DNA of 64,000 nucleotides from a virus. The position numbers and the translations under genes are program-made. This document shows, piece by piece, positions 9,551-21,810 of this stretch. The stretch is taken from the IMG/VR virus record IMGVR_UViG_3300034683_000142, positions 1-64,000 of that record. One strand, 5' to 3'. Each line of letters begins with the position of its first letter. Within the stretch, counting starts at the first letter, position 1. The notes below the pieces were generated by a model that was not told the DNA's origin, did not search any database, and saw only the letters and a program-made list of their open reading frames with translations.

Positions 9551-12500
9551 TGAAAATAAAGCATTATGATTTTGATTTACAGAAATGAGTTATTGATGGA
9601 GCATCTAATTCAAGCGATTTAGAACTTTCTAATCCAGCCTACTTAGATGACGAAGGTAACTCAATTTCTGTAGATCAGGGATTTACAAAAGTAGCAAATA
9701 AACTAAAAGAAATAGAAGATAACTTAGCCTGGATCTATATAAACGGTGCACATGGAGGTACTGGAGGCGGTGGTGGCACTGGTGAGGGTAATATAACTAT
9801 ACAAGTATTTGAAGGCACTACTATATACACATCAACTAGCACGGCTAATTTTAGTATTCTAATCAACAATGGCACCGTGTCTAGGGCATTTACAATAGTA
9901 ATTAAAGATGTAAGTACAGGAAGAGTATTAACTACTTTAAAAAAGTATTCTCTTACAAGAATTCCTATACAACTCACAGATCTAACTGGGAATGTTGATT
10001 TAGAAATATCAGCGTATGACTCTGCTTATAACTATGCAATTCCAACATATGTATCTATAGTATATGGAGCAATAAGCTTATCTTTACAAACTACTCCAGC
10101 AAAAACAATAATAAGAGGAGCAACTTCTGAAGTTCCTGCTAATTTTACAATTAGAAACAATATATTAGGTGCAACATCATCTTTTGTTTTTAAAGTAAAC
10201 AGTTTAGTAATAGATACTCAAACTAATATAAATGTATCTCCTAAATCTATATTATATAATATAAGAGATATACTATTTAATGGTGAATTATTTCCATCTG
10301 TATATGCTGGACAAAAGTTTTATTTTGAAGCTTATGCTTCAACTATACTAAATGGTGTAGAGATACAGTCTAATACTATAACATTTGATGTTACAGCAGT
10401 AGAGGCAGATAGTTTAATAATAGTAGTTAATGGTATTTCTGAAGAAGATTCTAGTTATAGTAGTATAACACAGTATAGTCAGGGATCTCAATTAAGCTTT
10501 ACTTATTATCTAAGCTATGCTCCAATAAAATATACTACTTTTAATGTAAATTATAGTATATATCTAATGTCTAATGGTGTTAAGTTATCAGATACACCAA
10601 TAGATTCTGGATTAATACCAAATGTTAATAAAGGAATAAATTCTGTATTCTCAATAAGCACTATAAATTTGCCTATAAATGCAGAGTCAGAATATTTGAT
10701 GATAGAATTATTTGCATCATCTACTTCAGATCCTGGAGATGTATCTGCACAATATACTAAAAGAGTATATGCCGTTATTTCCGAAGCTGTAAAATTAGAT
10801 ATGTATGCAAATAATGATATACATACTTTATTGGCTTATTATTCTAGAGTAACTGGTTTTCCAGCTGCAAGTGAAACTGAATGAAATTATGCTCTTAGTC
10901 ATACTGGCAGGTTTCCATATGATGATATATTTTTCAATCAATTTCCAGATGGAGTTAACTTATACCTACACAAAACTAATGGAACTTCTACAGGATTTAT
11001 AAACAATACTGATAGAATAAATAATATACCAGGAATAGTATTAAGTGGTGGTTCTTATGCTAATATAGCAGTAGCTAATCAGATGTTTCCTAATTATACT
11101 ATAGGAGAGTTTGGATTCTTTCAACCAAAAGGTTTTAACATATCTTTTACTTATAAAGCTGATTCTACCAATGGTGTAATAATGAGTATTGGTAGATATA
11201 AAAATGATTTACTAGATTCTGGTATAGAAGTTACATCAGAAGATGTAACTGTAAAAATAGGTACAGCTGATACATTAAATGTAAAATTACCTCAACAAGA
11301 ATTACTTACTATAGATATTGATGTATCCTTATTAGGAAATGTTGGTTGGTATTTCAAAATATATGTAAATGGAGTTTTATCAGCAGTTTCTAGAGTAGAT
11401 CAATCTGCAATTGACTGGACTTTTAATCAAGATTTGTATTTTGGGTGTAGAAATAATAATGGAGTATTAAGTAGGTTTTCTAATGTAACAATATACGATA
11501 TTAAACTTTATACATCTTCACAAACTGAATATGCTATTGTACAAAATTATATATCAGCTACAGAGCAGGCTTCTTTAAATCGTGGTGTTGTAGATGAATC
11601 TTTGGATGCAGAATTAAGATCAAAGAACTTATTTGATTCTGAAGGTAATTGTTTATTATGGGATAAAGCTAATAATTCATTCTATAGCGGAGACCAGTTA
11701 TATAATACATTAAGTGCACAAATGGATGTAAATACTCCATATCCTATTGTATTAATAAGAGAAACTAGTAGCTCCTATACAGAATTTAAAGCTTACTCTA
11801 CAGCTATTTTCTCAGCAGAACAGAAAGAAGAAATTATGAGTAAAACTTTTCCATGTGAAATAACTTTTAAGAATAAGTTAGGAGAAGTTTTAATAAGCAC
11901 TCCAAATGGTGTATCAGCAAATAATGGAGTAAGGATTGGATTGCAAGGTACTTCTTCATTATCTTATAATGCAAAGAACTTTGAGCTATATATGGGTAAT
12001 AAAGATGAGACTGGTAAATTACAACTATTTCAACCTATACAAGAGTGGCTTCCAGAAAATGAATTTACTCTGAAAGCTGATGTTATGGATTCAGCACATG
12101 TCAATAACGTAGTTATAGGTAAGATAATAAATGGCGAAGTTACTAATGAAGCTGGCATACCTATAAAACCATTAAGTGCTACCCCACCGATGTTACTACC
12201 AGATTCTGTTTTTGCATCAACTGAGAAGGCACAAGAAATTAAAAGCAAAATAAAGCATACTTCCGATGGTTTTCCTTGTCTAGTATTTATAAATTTTGCA
12301 CCAGACAGAATTACAGGAATGAGAGAGACCAGGTTTATGGGTATATATAACTTCAATTTAGGGAGATATGCCAATTATAATTTAGGTCTAAAAGTACTTA
12401 CTGATTACACACCTGTAACTCCTGGAGGAGCTCCAACTATTATAGAAGATTATTCTGATTTACAAACATATTGGAACACTACACCAGCTAATGGTACTTT

Positions 12501-15500
12501 CTCTATGGAAGTAAATCAAAATAATTCTGCACAAGGAGCATTTCAGCAAGATGATATGGAGATAATTAGGTTTATGGTAGATGCTATATATTCTAGTCAA
12601 GATACTAATATAGCATATGATGCATTAAAAACTTTATATACCCAGTTAGCTAATATGGCTTTGAGCCAGACTCCTAAATATACTATGGATGATGCTGGCC
12701 AAACTCCAACTAAATTAATTCCAGGAGAGTATTATAACTATAATGCTGCTTATTATAATTTTGCTGCTCTAGACCAACATTTAAATTGAAATAATGCTAC
12801 TTCTTATTTTATAATAACACTACTTTTTGGGATGGTGGATTCTATGTGTAAAAACTTAACTTTAAGAAGTTGAGGTGGTAATACATGATATACAGCATTC
12901 TATGATATGGATACAGCATTTGGTTTAAATAATGCTGGTCAAGATATAGTAGAGTATTGAGCACATTTACACAGATGGTATAATATACAAGCTGGTGACA
13001 CTGGAATAACTACATTTACTCTAGAAAAAAATTATACTAATGATAACCCAGATGGTGTGAAACAATACTTTTCTTGTAACTGAAATAGGATGTGGGAAGT
13101 ATTAGAAAACTTACCATTGAGAGACAGTGGTGGATTATCAGAAGAAAGAATGACTTTAGAAAGAGCTTATGCCAATTTAAGACTAAATCTATTTTCAGAT
13201 CCAGAAGCTTTCATAAATAAATATTATAAAAGTTATACTGACCAAACAGGTGCAATATTATTTAATTATGATTATAAAGTTAAATATTTAAAAATAGCAC
13301 AAAGTTATAACGAAATAGATGGTTTTGTTGACACTACAGATTTTTCTCAATTGAAGTTTTTACATGGTAACAGAGTTATACATGTTAAAGACTGATTTAA
13401 GAAAAGAGTTTTATTTTTAGATGGAGTTTATGGAGTTACAAATAACCAGTCTAATATAGATCCTTCTGTAAATAGTCCTGCAAATCAAATGTGGAGTAAT
13501 AATAAAGCTGCTGGTGTTGGAGAACAGATATTATTTGATATAACAATGTCATCTAATTCTAAAATCTTATATAGGTGAGCATATGACAAAACTTCTGGAA
13601 GTTTTTGGTTAGATAATAAAGATATTCCAGCAGTTGTACCTACTCCTGGTGGTGAGACTATTATCTATATGTATGCAAATAAATACATAACTAAATTTGA
13701 TAATTTTAAAGACTATCCATGAACTTTACTAGTTAATATTGATTTGCCTTTGTTAAAAGAGTTAGATTTAAGTAATTTAAGGAATATACCAGCTAATAAC
13801 TTTTTATTTCCTAAAGTATATGATCCAAATACTGATACTGGGCTTAAGAGTATAGAAAAACTAATATTATCTAATGTGACTTTAACTGACGCATCTTCTT
13901 ATACTTTAGATGTTAGAGATTGTAAAAATTTAAGTTACTTAGACATATCAAACTCAAATATAACTTCAGTTTTATTAAGTGATTCAGCATCTTTAAGATA
14001 CTATAATCTTTCTAATACAGCAATTAGAACTTTAAATATAAGTAATCAAGCATTTTTAGAGTCTCTTATATTATCAGGCTGCAATGACCTAGAGGAAATA
14101 GTTATAAATAACTGCAACTCTTTAACTAATCTAGTACTTCCTTTAAATGTTAAGAGGCTTACTATTACTAACTGTGAATTTTTAGACGAGTTAAGAGTAA
14201 CTTATACTTCTATTAATAATTCTATATCTAACCTGGAATTAATAAATGTAGATAACTGTCCTAATTTAAGATTATTTGATATAAGTGGGCAGAATAACCA
14301 AACTCTTAAAGTGAATCTAATAGGTGCATGAAATCTAGAAGACTTAAAATTAAGTGGAGTAAGAACTTTAGATATATTATTGCCATCATTGTTTATAGAT
14401 GGAGAGCCTTATTTCAATACTCTTAAATCACTAGATATTAGTAATACATCTATTTCTAACTTTATCTATAATGACAATCCAAAAGATGAGCTAGGTAACT
14501 TTATAAGAAATAGCTATTTAGATTTAAGCAATTTTCCAAATTTAGATTCTATAAAAGCTTATAATAATACTTCTATTAGAGAGATTAGATGTAAGAATGA
14601 TATAAACAATCCTATTAATTTAGAGACACAATCATTTATAAATTGCAGTTCATTAAACAGAATTAAAGGTAACTTTAATATAATAGGAATGGAAGTATTT
14701 AAGAACTGTAGTAGCTTAAAATTAAATGATGAGTCTGTTTATGCTAATACTCTTCCAGATCAGTTCTTAGAAGGAAACGATGTAACAAATATATCTATAA
14801 ATTCTAGTATATTAAGAAGTGTATTTGAAAATTGTAGCTCTTTAAGTTATAATGATTTTAAAAGGATAGCTGTTAAACTAAATAATAATGTTACATCTAC
14901 TGAATCATTGTTTAAAGGATGTTCTGGAATAACAGGAGAAATATGAAGAGATTTCTTTTCTAATTGTAGAAATATAGATAATATTAAAGATATGTTTTCT
15001 GGTTCTGGTATATCAGGAACTATAGTTTCCAGAGCTGATAATTATTCAGATAGTGATGAAAGTACTTGAGGATTGTTTGATTATCTTCCAAATTTAAGAA
15101 ATCTAGAAGGATCTTTTGAAAGTTCTTTTATAGAGTGAATAGATAATAACCTATTCAAATCAAAAAATGGAACATATTATCCTTTTGTTAATATAGATAA
15201 TATGTTTAGGTATTGTGGAAGACTAAAAACTTGTTCAGATACTAGACAAGTAACTAAAACATACGGTAGGTTAAATTCTAAAACATTCTTTACAGACTTA
15301 AGAAATTTAGTTTCTGTATATCCAAAAGATGTATTTAGAGGATGTTCTGGTGTAGATATGGATATTATAAATGATGGTAATATAACTTATTTATTCCATA
15401 TATTAACAAACTCTTCTTATAATGTATTAACCGATTCTTTATATGCTGGAATTAACTTATTTGGAGAAATTAAATCTAATGTGTTTGGTGGAATAAGTAA

Positions 15501-17346
15501 TACCTTTTCTGATGGAGATACTACTTATTATATACCTAAATTTACATCTATTCAGTATCCATTTTCGAGTTCTGGAAGTAATATATCCATAGATATTAGT
15601 CAGATGGGGCAAATATTCAGAAATATAAACACCACACTACTTCAAGCAATTGGTGTATTTTCTGGATTAAAAACAATTGGCTCTAGAAAAATACCTGATG
15701 ACATTTTTCAAGGATGTATAAATCTTAATAGTATAGAATCTTTATTTGCAAATAGTGATATAGATAATGATGGAGAAATATATGAATTTCCTAACCAAGT
15801 AATATTTAGAGATACAGTTTCTCTAAAAAGTATTAAAAACTTATTTAATAATACTAATAAAATAAGAATTAAGTTACTGGGGGAAGGATTTAAAAATTGT
15901 ATTCTAGAAGATGTTTCTGGTGCTTTTGCTTCTAGTGGAGTATTTGGAATTATTCCATATAGACTATTCTTTATGACTGATGGAACTTCTATAAGAAGAA
16001 CTATAAAACATATGGAAGGTATATTTAATAATTGTTGATTATTGGGATATACTGCTGATAGACAAATTAGTACAGATACATTATTAGAAACTATAACATA
16101 TCCAGATGGTAATACTGTATCTATTTATACAAATTGAGCTAATAATATAGTATCAGTTCCTGGAACTAAAGTAGATTATAAATTAGATGTAACTAATATG
16201 TCTAAATCTTATAATTTTGATAGAGATGAAAGACAGACTATTCCTAATCCAAATTATATAGCTGATCCAGCAAATAGACCTCCAGATTATGATCCAAGTA
16301 CTCCGGAAACTATTCCTAATCCAGAATATAATCCAGGAGAACAAGCATTCGATATTTGGTATTTAGATGGATATGGATGGGATGGAGCTACATCTACAGA
16401 ACAGTCTGAGTTGGATGCACAAAAAGCTAGATTACAGAGATACTTTATATATGATCAATATCAAGCACAGTCTATTCAAGATAATGCTATTACTGACTGA
16501 TATACAGAAAGCCATCAAAACTACATGATTCCAACAGATTTGTTTAGATATTGTCATAAAGAAGCTACACTGTCAGGAGTATTAAGTAGCTTATCTTGGT
16601 ATGAGCGTATAGTTGTTGTTGATCCAGCTACTGGTAAAGGTTCTATACGAACTACAAATAATATACAAGGATTAAGAGGTAGAATACCAGTAAGATTGTT
16701 TAAGTCTTTAGTAGATAATACAGAATTTAATTCTGTATTTAGTAATACTAAATTTGATGCATTCTATGGCTTAAGAGGTACAAATACTAATAATTTAACT
16801 AGAGGTATTGCATATCCACCTGATTTATTACAAAATAATGTAGAGCTAACAGATGTTCCTAATTTATTTAGTAATACAGTTATACCTATAGGAGTAGATA
16901 TTAATTCTGACTTATTTAAAAACAATATAAAGTTAAAGAATATAAGTTCAGTTTGGTCTAATTGTACATTTGATAAGAGGCCTTATAATGCAGAATCATT
17001 TTCTCCAGACCAAGTCTATTATCCACAGATTGATTTTGTAAATATATTCAAATATAATATTAAAATAACTAATGCTTCTAATTTATTTGCAGTAACAGAC
17101 ATAGTAAGAGATAATAAAGGATTGCTAATGATTACACCAGATTTATTAAGAACAGCATTAAATATAAATAATATTAGTGGTATGTTTTATTACAATATAA
17201 ATATGTATGGAGCAGTACCATTGTTCCAATCTACTATATATACAGCTTTAAATTCAGTGTATGGATACTTAACTGGAGTTAATAAATCTAACATAACTAA
17301 TGCTGATCAATTAGAACCTAGACTTATTCCTTCTGGATGAGATTAA
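9550..17346 (+). CDS. Giant adhesin-like virion protein: LamG-like, CotH-like and leucine-rich/BspA-like repeats
   Basis: A single frame of 2598 residues crosses about 18 TGA codons. Residues 69-81 form a Gly-rich linker, and about 85-445 are Ig-like beta repeats. Residues about 512-665 resemble a concanavalin/LamG fold (WYFKIYVNGVL, RFSNVTIYDIKLY). Residues about 690-1250 resemble the CotH kinase family: LQGTSSLSYNAKNF near 797, TLKADVMDSAHVNN near 840 and FYDMDTAFG near 1117. From about 1399 come leucine-rich repeats (LKELDLSNL, LSYLDISNS), then BspA/DUF285-like repeats with NCSSL and MF-x-G-C motifs up to the end. The ATG overlaps the previous TAA. A TGA two codons before the final TAA may be a former stop. 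Surface adhesion or modification of a host protein is inferred. Confidence 0.85.
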
Positions 17347-17556
17347 TTATTAGTTTATACAATAATATAACTTAAATATTACATATTTTATTTAACTATT
17401 TTTACATACTATACGTATATTAGTGTCTAGTTTTTATATATAAAATTTTTATACTTTTATACAATTGTTAGTAAAAAAAAATATTAATTTTGCAAAAATG
17501 AATGTTAATGTAAATGGTAAAAAATTAAGATTCTTAAAACCCTAATAAACACAATA
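17347..17556 (+). promoter_or_regulatory. Promoter-bearing intergenic region ahead of the head genes
   Basis: This is the longest gene-free stretch in the window. TAATTTTG at 17485-17492 matches the Bacteroidetes sigma -7 element TAnnTTTG. A TTG at 17465-17467, 17 nt upstream, may be the -33 element. Transcription would begin near 17498-17502, just before or within a 15-codon open frame (17498-17545, MNVNVNGKKLRFLKP) that could be a leader peptide or chance. The upstream half is AT-rich with no convincing terminator hairpin. Confidence 0.6.
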
Positions 17557-18309
17557 ATGCCATTATTAACAATTGAAATTGATCTATCTTCTTTATTTGA
17601 TATTAATATAATTGTATTTACTACTCTAGCTTTTGTATTTAGTGTTGTAGTAACAATATTTTTAGTACTTGGATTAAGACCTATAACAACTAGAGCTAGA
17701 AAGGCTAATGACTTAGAACCAGAAAAATTAAGTCTTACTTATCTTAGGCTTATTATGTATGTATTTGCTGAATCTATAGCATTTGTAGCTGATATGTTTT
17801 TGGTAATATTTTCTGGAAGCTATAAAGTACCATGATTCACAATAGTAGTATTTTTAACTATATTAGTCTATAAATTAGTATTTGTATTACTTAAAGATTA
17901 TAGAGATTTAGGATTTGATACAAAAGGAGTAACAAAATCTGTATCTACAGCTATAAAACTAATTGAAAGAAAAGATATAGATGTAATACTTGATGCAATA
18001 GATGAATATGATAAAGAGGAGTCTAAAAACAAAAAAATGACTAAATCATCAAAAACAAAAAGGAATAATACTCCAATGATATTGATATTATTATTTATAT
18101 TATCATGTATGGGACTAGCAATATATAGCCAATCGTATATGATTCATAATATAGAGTATCAATCCGAACAATATCTAGGAGATAAAATTACAGATATAAA
18201 GAGTTCCAATAAAATTGTAGGATCTGGTTTTAGTATAAATAGCCAAGATACTATAATTTTAAGGTATCCTAACACTGATAAGAAAATTATACTAGTACCA
18301 GATAAATAA
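17557..18309 (+). CDS. Integral membrane protein, 250 aa, four predicted helices
   Basis: The 250-residue gene joins two shorter open stretches through one TGA-encoded Trp (17833-17835). Hydrophobic helices lie at about residues 16-40, 62-86, 93-111 and 170-190. A charged loop with a Lys-rich stretch (about 145-168) precedes the last helix, and the C-terminal 55 residues are soluble and beta-like. It is the first gene after the putative promoter and lies directly upstream of the scaffold and capsid genes. A membrane-associated assembly or host-takeover role is possible; no family is recognised. Confidence 0.7.
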
Positions 18310-18336
18310 TAAAATTAATAAAATAGGAGAATGTAA

Positions 18337-19305
18337 ATGGATGAGTTTGAAAATGTTATAGAGTCTGATGATTTTTTAGAAGACTCTACACAACCACAAG
18401 AAAATGTAGTAGAAGAAGATAATGGTATAGAAAGTATCTTTAATGACGATTATGAGGATAATCCTTCTTCACAGTCTATCATTGACAAATTTTTACAATC
18501 TAAAGGAATTGTAGATTCTAAAATTAAGGTCATAGATGAAGATAGTAAAGAAGTTGAAGTAAAATTCTCTGATTTGTCAGAAGAAGAACAACTGGATATA
18601 CTGAATTCTTTAACTACACAAGATAGTCCACAAGTAGATGATTCTGAATTAGCTTTTTTAAATGAACTAAAAAAGAATAATTTAACTATTCAACAGTTTT
18701 TAGATCTTTATAAAGAGTCAGTAATATCTGAAGCTGGACTTCAACCTGAGCCATCATATACAGTAGATCAATATGATGATAAGGAACTATTTTTACTAGA
18801 TCTCAAAAATAAATATGATTTAACAGATGAAGAACTCCAAATAGAACTTGAAAAGGAACTTCAAAATGAGGAACTTTTTAATAAGAAAGTTGCAAAATTA
18901 AGAAGCGAGTATAAAGAATTGGAGGAACAATACAATGCTAGTCAAAAGGCTGAATTTGAAAAACAACAGCAACAGCAGTATAATCAATTTGTGGATCAAA
19001 TGACTGATATTGCTGTAAAAACTACAGGATTTCATGGCTTGGAACTAGAAGATGAAGATAAAAATAATACACTTTCATATCTGCTTGATTTAGATGAAAA
19101 TGGAATGAGTCAATTCTATAAAGATCTAAATAACCCAGAGAAAATATACGAAGTAGCTTGGTATTTAAAATATGGTAAAGATGCCTTCAAAGCAGTTGAA
19201 GATGCATACGAAGCCGAGATAGCAAAGCTAAAATCGAAAGTAGATAAGCCACGTGTTGTTAGGCACCAGAACAACGAAAATGACGTATTTAATAATTTAT
19301 TTTAA
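18337..19305 (+). CDS. Putative capsid scaffolding protein
   Basis: The 322-residue protein is very acidic at the N-terminus and helical throughout, with a coiled-coil and Gln-rich run (about residues 190-222) and a basic C-terminal tail (SKVDKPRVVRHQNNEN). This is the usual make-up of phage scaffolds, whose basic tail contacts the capsid protein. It ends 9 nt before the major capsid gene. It has a clear Shine-Dalgarno AGGAGA at 18325-18330, six bases before the ATG, which is uncommon in Bacteroidales and may mark high expression. Its Trp is TGG. The assignment rests on composition and position, not on a recognised family. Confidence 0.7.
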   Translation: MDEFENVIESDDFLEDSTQPQENVVEEDNGIESIFNDDYEDNPSSQSIIDKFLQSKGIVDSKIKVIDEDSKEVEVKFSDLSEEEQLDILNSLTTQDSPQVDDSELAFLNELKKNNLTIQQFLDLYKESVISEAGLQPEPSYTVDQYDDKELFLLDLKNKYDLTDEELQIELEKELQNEELFNKKVAKLRSEYKELEEQYNASQKAEFEKQQQQQYNQFVDQMTDIAVKTTGFHGLELEDEDKNNTLSYLLDLDENGMSQFYKDLNNPEKIYEVAWYLKYGKDAFKAVEDAYEAEIAKLKSKVDKPRVVRHQNNENDVFNNLF

Positions 19306-19314
19306 TAAAAAACT

Positions 19315-20733
19315 ATGATAGTTGCAAGCTATGTAAATCTGAAGCCTGAATTGGCACACAGTAGAACGTATGAAGACTTCTATAAGTTACTGGGAACTAC
19401 TCCTCAAATGATGGGAGTAATGGCAAGGATGAACATGAATAACACCGCCACATTCCTTACAGAAGGCTTGATGAATGTCTATTACAATCAAAAAACAGTT
19501 AATAAATTTCAACCTATTAATTCATTGATGGTTGAATGGGAGATAGAAGTTGGTTTCTTAAAAAGAGTTGCTTTTGCTGCACCTCCTACAGGAGATGGTG
19601 CTGGCGGCTCAGATATAACAATGTACTTTACTGAAAGGTATTATGAACGATATGATACCTTTATAATTGAAAAATCAGGACAACAGTGTGTTGTTAAGAC
19701 TGTTCCCCAAAGAAAAGCAGATAATTTCTGGGAATATGTTGTACAGTTGATTGACTCGGATTACGAGGCAATTCTTGATGCAAACTCTTGTCAAGTAGGA
19801 GATACTACAAGATTCTTATCGAATGTAGTACCTGAATACCACTCTGAAGGCTACGTAAAGGCACAGAGTAATGTTGAAAAACATAGAACCTGGATTAAAG
19901 AGTCTCGTGTTGATATCAGCATGTCTTCTAGATATGATGCATTTGAAGAGCAGTTTATAAAAATCTCTAATGGTGAAACAGGCGGAGAACTTAAACAAAA
20001 ACTCTATAAACTGAATAAAGCAGAAAGAGATTTGTTAGATTCTTGGTATAATGCTAAAAATCAAGGTCTATTGTGGGATAAATCTACAATGGATGCAAAT
20101 GGTAAGTGTACAGTACATGACCATGAAGGTCGTCCACTGATACAAGGTGATGGACTTATTCCTCAATACCAAAGATTTGCTAGTAAAATGAAATACACTA
20201 GACTTGAAATCTCTGTTATTGATAAAATGATGGAACAAATGGTTGACAAATGTGAAAATCCTGTTGGAAATCACTTTATGTTTGCCGTTAATAAAGTTTT
20301 GTGGAACCAAATTAATACAGCTTTGAGAGATTGGCTGAAATTGTGGAACTCTACACCTACAATGATATACTCTAAAGCAGCAGGAATGCCTATAAAGATT
20401 GATAATCCTATAAAAGTAGGGGCTACTTTCATGTCTTATGAAGTTGCTGGTAATGTAGTTACCTTTGTAGTAGATAATGCACTTTCTAAATATTATCCTA
20501 CTAAGGGGTTTGGCTTGTGTATGGATCTTACTCCTGACATGTCAACTGGTAATCCAGCTGTTGGTGCCTTCACTCTTAAAGGTAAAGAATTTATCTCTAA
20601 CAAACTAACTGGAGTTGGTTTCCAAAATGGAGAAGTAGCTACTCCTGTAGCAGGTGGTAAATTAATAGTATCTGGTTATTATGGTATAGCAGCTTTTGCA
20701 CCATATAAATCATTTATACTTAGCCAAAATTAA
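19315..20733 (+). CDS. Major capsid protein, crAss-like
   Basis: The 472-residue protein is the crAss-type major capsid protein (HK97 fold expected from the family). I recognise the N-terminal LAHSRTYEDFYKLLGTTPQM region, the MTEGLMN-like segment, and the central stretch around YHSEGYVKAQSNVEKHRTWIKES that typifies these capsids. All eight Trp codons are TGG and no TGA is present, unlike most neighbours. Codon use is also less extreme in A+T, as expected for the most highly made protein. It follows the putative scaffold and is followed at once by a terminator-like hairpin that overlaps its stop codon. Confidence 0.9.
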   Translation: MIVASYVNLKPELAHSRTYEDFYKLLGTTPQMMGVMARMNMNNTATFLTEGLMNVYYNQKTVNKFQPINSLMVEWEIEVGFLKRVAFAAPPTGDGAGGSDITMYFTERYYERYDTFIIEKSGQQCVVKTVPQRKADNFWEYVVQLIDSDYEAILDANSCQVGDTTRFLSNVVPEYHSEGYVKAQSNVEKHRTWIKESRVDISMSSRYDAFEEQFIKISNGETGGELKQKLYKLNKAERDLLDSWYNAKNQGLLWDKSTMDANGKCTVHDHEGRPLIQGDGLIPQYQRFASKMKYTRLEISVIDKMMEQMVDKCENPVGNHFMFAVNKVLWNQINTALRDWLKLWNSTPTMIYSKAAGMPIKIDNPIKVGATFMSYEVAGNVVTFVVDNALSKYYPTKGFGLCMDLTPDMSTGNPAVGAFTLKGKEFISNKLTGVGFQNGEVATPVAGGKLIVSGYYGIAAFAPYKSFILSQN

Positions 20734-20766
20734 AAGAATTGGGGAGTTTAATCTCCTCATTCTTTT
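20732..20766 (+). terminator. Terminator-like hairpin after the capsid gene
   Basis: AAAAGAATTGGGGAG (20732-20746) pairs with CTCCTCATTCTTTT (20753-20766) with one bulge and a 6-nt loop. The run of T after the stem is short and part of the stem, so termination may be partial, lowering expression of genes beyond the capsid. Confidence 0.65.
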
Positions 20767-20819
20767 AGATACTAATAACCTATAGATAACAATAACTTAT
20801 ATATAATAAACAATGAGCA

Positions 20820-21716
20820 ATGATTAATGCTATAATATTACGTAGCGTATTCGGGAAGGTGGGCCAAAAATACTTTATCCAACCTTGTCCAAATCCTAGA
20901 ACTGGTAGGTTTGCAGAATGTGTAAAGAACATAGATGCAAATGGAGATATGATATTATCTGAAAGTGAAAAAGAAGACCAAAAGAACAAACTAATACATT
21001 ATATTCCAATTAATGAAATATTTGTAATAGAAGATGGTTTTAAATTGGATCTTACAGATGTGGTAGATAGATGTATTTGGGAAGCAATTCAATATTCCGA
21101 TATAATTGCAAAAGATAGAGACGAAAGAGACGAAAATGGTATTCTAGTAATAGATGGAGATCAACAGAAATATGGTACAGCAGAGCTGTATGTAGAAAGA
21201 CCTGGAGAAGTAACTAAAGCTAGGGTAACCAAAAAACAACTAATCTTCAAAGCAGAGCAGTATATCTATAATGATTCAGAATCCGATAGAATCAAAAAAT
21301 GTCAAGTACTTGGTAGGGATTTAAGAAATGCTTATCCAGCAGACGTTTTAGATTATATGATTAGTGTTGCAGAAAAAGATCCACAAAAAATCATAAATAT
21401 GTATGAAGATGATGGCTGGAAAATGCACTTATTTATATTGGATGCAATAGAAAAAGGTGTTATTAGAAGGTCAGATGGTATATATAGATATGATGATAAA
21501 ATGTTAGGTGGGTCTATAGAAGCAGTTATTACATTATTAAAAGATGTAAGGTATAAAGCTATTCTAGATTCTATAAAGAGAGAAACATATATAGATTACT
21601 TACCTAAATCTGAAATAGAAAATATAGAAAAACACCAAACAGATGGAATACCTCATTTTGATGAGAGTAGAGAAGAAGGTAAAGCAACTTCAACCGCTTC
21701 TAAGAAAAAGAGTTAA
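20820..21716 (+). CDS. crAss-like head-associated protein, 298 aa
   Basis: The 298-residue protein begins MINAIILRSVFGKVGQKYF; an N-terminal beta domain (about 1-110) is followed by a helical, charged domain (about 145-265) and a Lys/Ser-rich tail. Both Trp residues are TGG. It occupies the slot directly after the capsid gene, where crAss-like genomes carry conserved head proteins, so a head-completion or capsid-internal role is likely. The ATG at 20820 is used; a competing upstream ATG at 20813 gives only four codons. Confidence 0.7.
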   Translation: MINAIILRSVFGKVGQKYFIQPCPNPRTGRFAECVKNIDANGDMILSESEKEDQKNKLIHYIPINEIFVIEDGFKLDLTDVVDRCIWEAIQYSDIIAKDRDERDENGILVIDGDQQKYGTAELYVERPGEVTKARVTKKQLIFKAEQYIYNDSESDRIKKCQVLGRDLRNAYPADVLDYMISVAEKDPQKIINMYEDDGWKMHLFILDAIEKGVIRRSDGIYRYDDKMLGGSIEAVITLLKDVRYKAILDSIKRETYIDYLPKSEIENIEKHQTDGIPHFDESREEGKATSTASKKKS

Positions 21717-21732
21717 CTAAATTGTATAACCA

Positions 21733-21755
21733 TTAATTAGGTAATACCTAATTAA
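21733..21755 (+). repeat. Perfect 11-bp inverted repeat between head genes
   Basis: TTAATTAGGTA and TACCTAATTAA flank a single A. As RNA it can form a 9-bp hairpin with a 5-nt loop but has no following T run. As DNA it could be an operator for a dimeric repressor. It lies just upstream of a gene with no ATG. Confidence 0.6.
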
Positions 21756-21810
21756 ATAAAAACTTAAGGATATCACATCAAAACAAGCGTTTGAGTATGC
21801 TTTAGTAGAA

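Noticed and set aside
5924-17346. Reading the many short + strand frames as separate genes
   Set aside because: They are consecutive pieces of the same frame separated only by TGA; recognised domains continue across the TGA sites.
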